A stretch of DNA of 6,411 nt from UBA4615 sp044360485 (GTDB lineage Bacteria; Pseudomonadota; Gammaproteobacteria; Burkholderiales; Burkholderiaceae_E). The translations under genes were made by a program, and so were the position numbers. The stretch is from NCBI GenBank assembly GCA_044360485.1, contig JBIKKG010000210.1, positions 1-6,411 of the forward strand, in the 5' to 3' direction. Numbering within the stretch: position 1 is the first letter of the stretch; every line of letters begins with the position of its first letter. This document shows, piece after piece, positions 4,758 to 6,411 of this stretch. The notes under the pieces are model-generated. The model had not been told where the DNA came from and did no database searches. It worked only from the letters and a program-made list of their open reading frames with translations.

Positions 4758-6411
4758 ATGTTTCGCTCGCATTTCGTCCCGCCTCGCCTTGCACCAGTGC
4801 GGCGCCCATTGATGCTGATGGGGGCCGCACTGGTGTTCATGGCATTGCTTGCACTGGGATGGCTGAACGCGACCCGCATCAAGACATTCATTTCGCCTGG
4901 CACAACGACCAGTCAGGCAGTCGGTACCGAGGCATTGGATATCGTGTTCGTGGCGGATTTCTCTGGCCCCAACAGGCTGGTCGGCGAAGACCTGGCTCGG
5001 GGGTTCGAGGATGCGCTCAAAGCACGTGGCGCCAATGCAGCGCTCAGGATTGTGCGTCGAGATGACCAGGGCCGCCCCGAGGCCACACTGGCCCTGGCCG
5101 AAGGGGCTGCCTCCTCGTTTCAGACCCTGGCACTGATCGGCCCAGGTCAAACACGAGCCTACGCCGAGTTTGCCGCGATGGCCGAAGAGGGCGAAGTGCC
5201 TGTCCTGGTGCCGATCGCACCACCCGCAGACGCAGGCCCGGGGAAGTGGGTCTACACCCTCCAACCCAGTCAAAGCTTGCAGGCCGAGTTGGCGGGCCAG
5301 TTGCTCGCTCGAATCAAAGCCCCCAAACGGGTGACCTTTGTGACGCTCAAGGATGCCTCAACCGGCTACTGGATGGGGCTGGTCCGCAGTCTCAGTGAGA
5401 GCGGCGCAGAGGCTATTGATCAGCGCATGCTCGAGTCGGGTGCCGACAGCGCAGTGCTACGCGGGTTGGCCAACCAACTCAGCCCTTACGACCTGATCTT
5501 CGTCGATCTGCCCTCCGCGCTGGGTGTCGCGCTGGTCAAGGAATTGCGTGATGCCGGGCATGGGGGGCGCATTGTTGGTCTGGGCGAATTGGCCTTGCCC
5601 GGCTTCATCAAAGGGTTTGAAGACTTTCCGAAAGAACGTCTGGCTCGCGGCTTTTATACCAACGGGCTGTTCACGATCACCTCTTTTTCACCGGATGAAA
5701 CCGACGAGCGCGGTCGTAAACTCGTCGACACCCATTACGCCCGTTATGGGGTCGACCCCTCATGGGCATATGCATACGGGTATGACTCGGGCGAGCTGCT
5801 GACGACGTTTCTGGCGAGTCGTACCGGGCCCGATGCGCCCCCTGCGCCGGCTGACCCAGCAGCCTGGCGCGCAGCGCTACGCGAATTCCTGGAGGGTTCG
5901 CGCATCTCCTCCAAGCCAACGCATGCCTTCACTGGCCCGGTGATCTTTGACGACAGCCGTCAACGCGACTCCCAGCCGTCGCTCATGCTCTACCAGAACC
6001 GACGCGCGACGCCTTACCCGCTTCAATACAGCCACCTACCGGGACGGTTGGAGGGCGGCGAGCGCAATGAAGGCGAGATCGTCGTGGGCGATCGACGCTA
6101 CGACCTCGTACCGGTAGTGTTTTCGGGCGTGCGCTTCCACGCCATCAGTGCACTCGATTTCGAGAAGAACGAATACGCTGCCGACTTCGAACTTTGGTTT
6201 CGTTCAGCCATTGCCATCGAACCAGAAGACGTGGTCATTCCGAGCGCAATCGATGGTTCGTTGCAAAGCAAGTTGGTGGAGTCGTCGGACAGCACAGACG
6301 GTCAGTACCGCCGCATCCGATTCCAGGGCCGATTCAAATTTGACGCCACACCGAAGGACCTCGTCCTTGAACGCATTGCGCTTCCCTTGGCATGGCGGCA
6401 CCGCACCCGCG
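4758..6411 (+). CDS. Membrane-anchored type 1 periplasmic-binding-protein receptor fused to a pentameric-ligand-gated-channel-like beta-sandwich domain (3' end outside window)
   Basis: The frame stays open from 4758 to the edge (551 complete codons, no stop). Residues 1-16 are basic (RR at 15-16). About 17-36 (PLMLMGAALVFMALLALGWL) form one hydrophobic segment, a signal peptide or anchor sending the rest to the periplasm. From about 60 (ALDIVFVADFSGPN) to about 415 (FTGPVIFD at 391-398, LMLYQ at 409-413) it reads as a Peripla_BP_6/Leu-Ile-Val-receptor fold: GEDLARGFEDAL, the ALIGPGQT stretch, YGYDSGELL. From about 439 a different domain begins; GVRFHAISALDFEKNEYAADF then ELWFR (457-482) matches the I-x-x-(I/L)-D-x-x-x-x-x-(Y/F)-x-(A/V)-D-F-x-L-W-F-R signature of prokaryotic pLGIC extracellular domains, and YRRIRFQGRFKFD (517-529) fits a later strand. 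No cysteine occurs in the visible part. Four membrane helices would be expected next but lie outside. ATG 4758 is the first ATG after the in-frame stop at 4647; GTG 4755 is possible, and no good ribosome site is visible. Alternatively the second domain could belong to a non-channel sensor. The binding domain is secure; the channel-like domain is likely. Confidence 0.8.
   Translation, partial: MFRSHFVPPRLAPVRRPLMLMGAALVFMALLALGWLNATRIKTFISPGTTTSQAVGTEALDIVFVADFSGPNRLVGEDLARGFEDALKARGANAALRIVRRDDQGRPEATLALAEGAASSFQTLALIGPGQTRAYAEFAAMAEEGEVPVLVPIAPPADAGPGKWVYTLQPSQSLQAELAGQLLARIKAPKRVTFVTLKDASTGYWMGLVRSLSESGAEAIDQRMLESGADSAVLRGLANQLSPYDLIFVDLPSALGVALVKELRDAGHGGRIVGLGELALPGFIKGFEDFPKERLARGFYTNGLFTITSFSPDETDERGRKLVDTHYARYGVDPSWAYAYGYDSGELLTTFLASRTGPDAPPAPADPAAWRAALREFLEGSRISSKPTHAFTGPVIFDDSRQRDSQPSLMLYQNRRATPYPLQYSHLPGRLEGGERNEGEIVVGDRRYDLVPVVFSGVRFHAISALDFEKNEYAADFELWFRSAIAIEPEDVVIPSAIDGSLQSKLVESSDSTDGQYRRIRFQGRFKFDATPKDLVLERIALPLAWRHRTR

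Noticed and set aside
4750..4760. Tiny frame ATG-TTG-TGA whose stop overlaps the receptor start codon
   Set aside because: A two-codon frame with no ribosome site is likely chance, although translational coupling cannot be excluded.
4632..5273. Minus-strand open frame (213 aa) across the divergent region and the start of the receptor gene
   Set aside because: The opposite strand encodes a coherent signal anchor plus Peripla_BP_6 domain; the antisense product is Cys/His/Gln-rich low-quality sequence with no motif.

Overview
The window is dense, high-GC bacterial DNA (clearly above 55% G+C by eye) with long antisense open frames. The gene types suggest a betaproteobacterium, most likely Burkholderiales and perhaps Alcaligenaceae-like. 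These types are a YddA/SbmA-type ABC exporter, a roughly 790-residue double acyl-CoA dehydrogenase, an M20D amidohydrolase, a thioredoxin-type arsenate reductase and a periplasmic-binding-protein receptor. The taxonomic placement is inference from gene content and codon style. No rRNA, tRNA, CRISPR array or mobile element was seen.

Layout. Bases 2-166 (+) are the last 54 codons of an ABC transporter ATPase. After a 124-base gap comes a fused acyl-CoA dehydrogenase at 291-2654 (+). It converges on an M20D amidohydrolase at 2714-3898 (-), and the 59-base gap between them holds a good intrinsic terminator reading on the minus strand. An arsC-type arsenate reductase at 3945-4439 (-) lies 46 bases upstream of the amidohydrolase in the same direction, so the two may be co-transcribed. 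A 318-base divergent intergenic region (4440-4757) carries two striking palindromic elements. From 4758 to the end of the window a large plus-strand gene runs off the edge.

That last gene is the most interesting object here. Its visible 551 residues contain no cysteine. They show an N-terminal membrane anchor or signal peptide, then a type 1 periplasmic-binding (Leu/Ile/Val receptor-like) domain. After that comes a region that reads like the extracellular beta-sandwich of prokaryotic pentameric ligand-gated ion channels (Cys-loop superfamily). The window ends inside this second domain, so whether the four channel helices follow cannot be seen.

Functional links are loose. The dehydrogenase acts on acyl-CoA thioesters, and its two halves seem to share one active site. 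The amidohydrolase probably cleaves an N-acyl or N-aroyl amino acid. The arsenate reductase stands without arsR or an arsenite exporter in view. The divergent receptor probably senses a small periplasmic ligand such as an amino acid. No single pathway ties all of these together on the evidence available.
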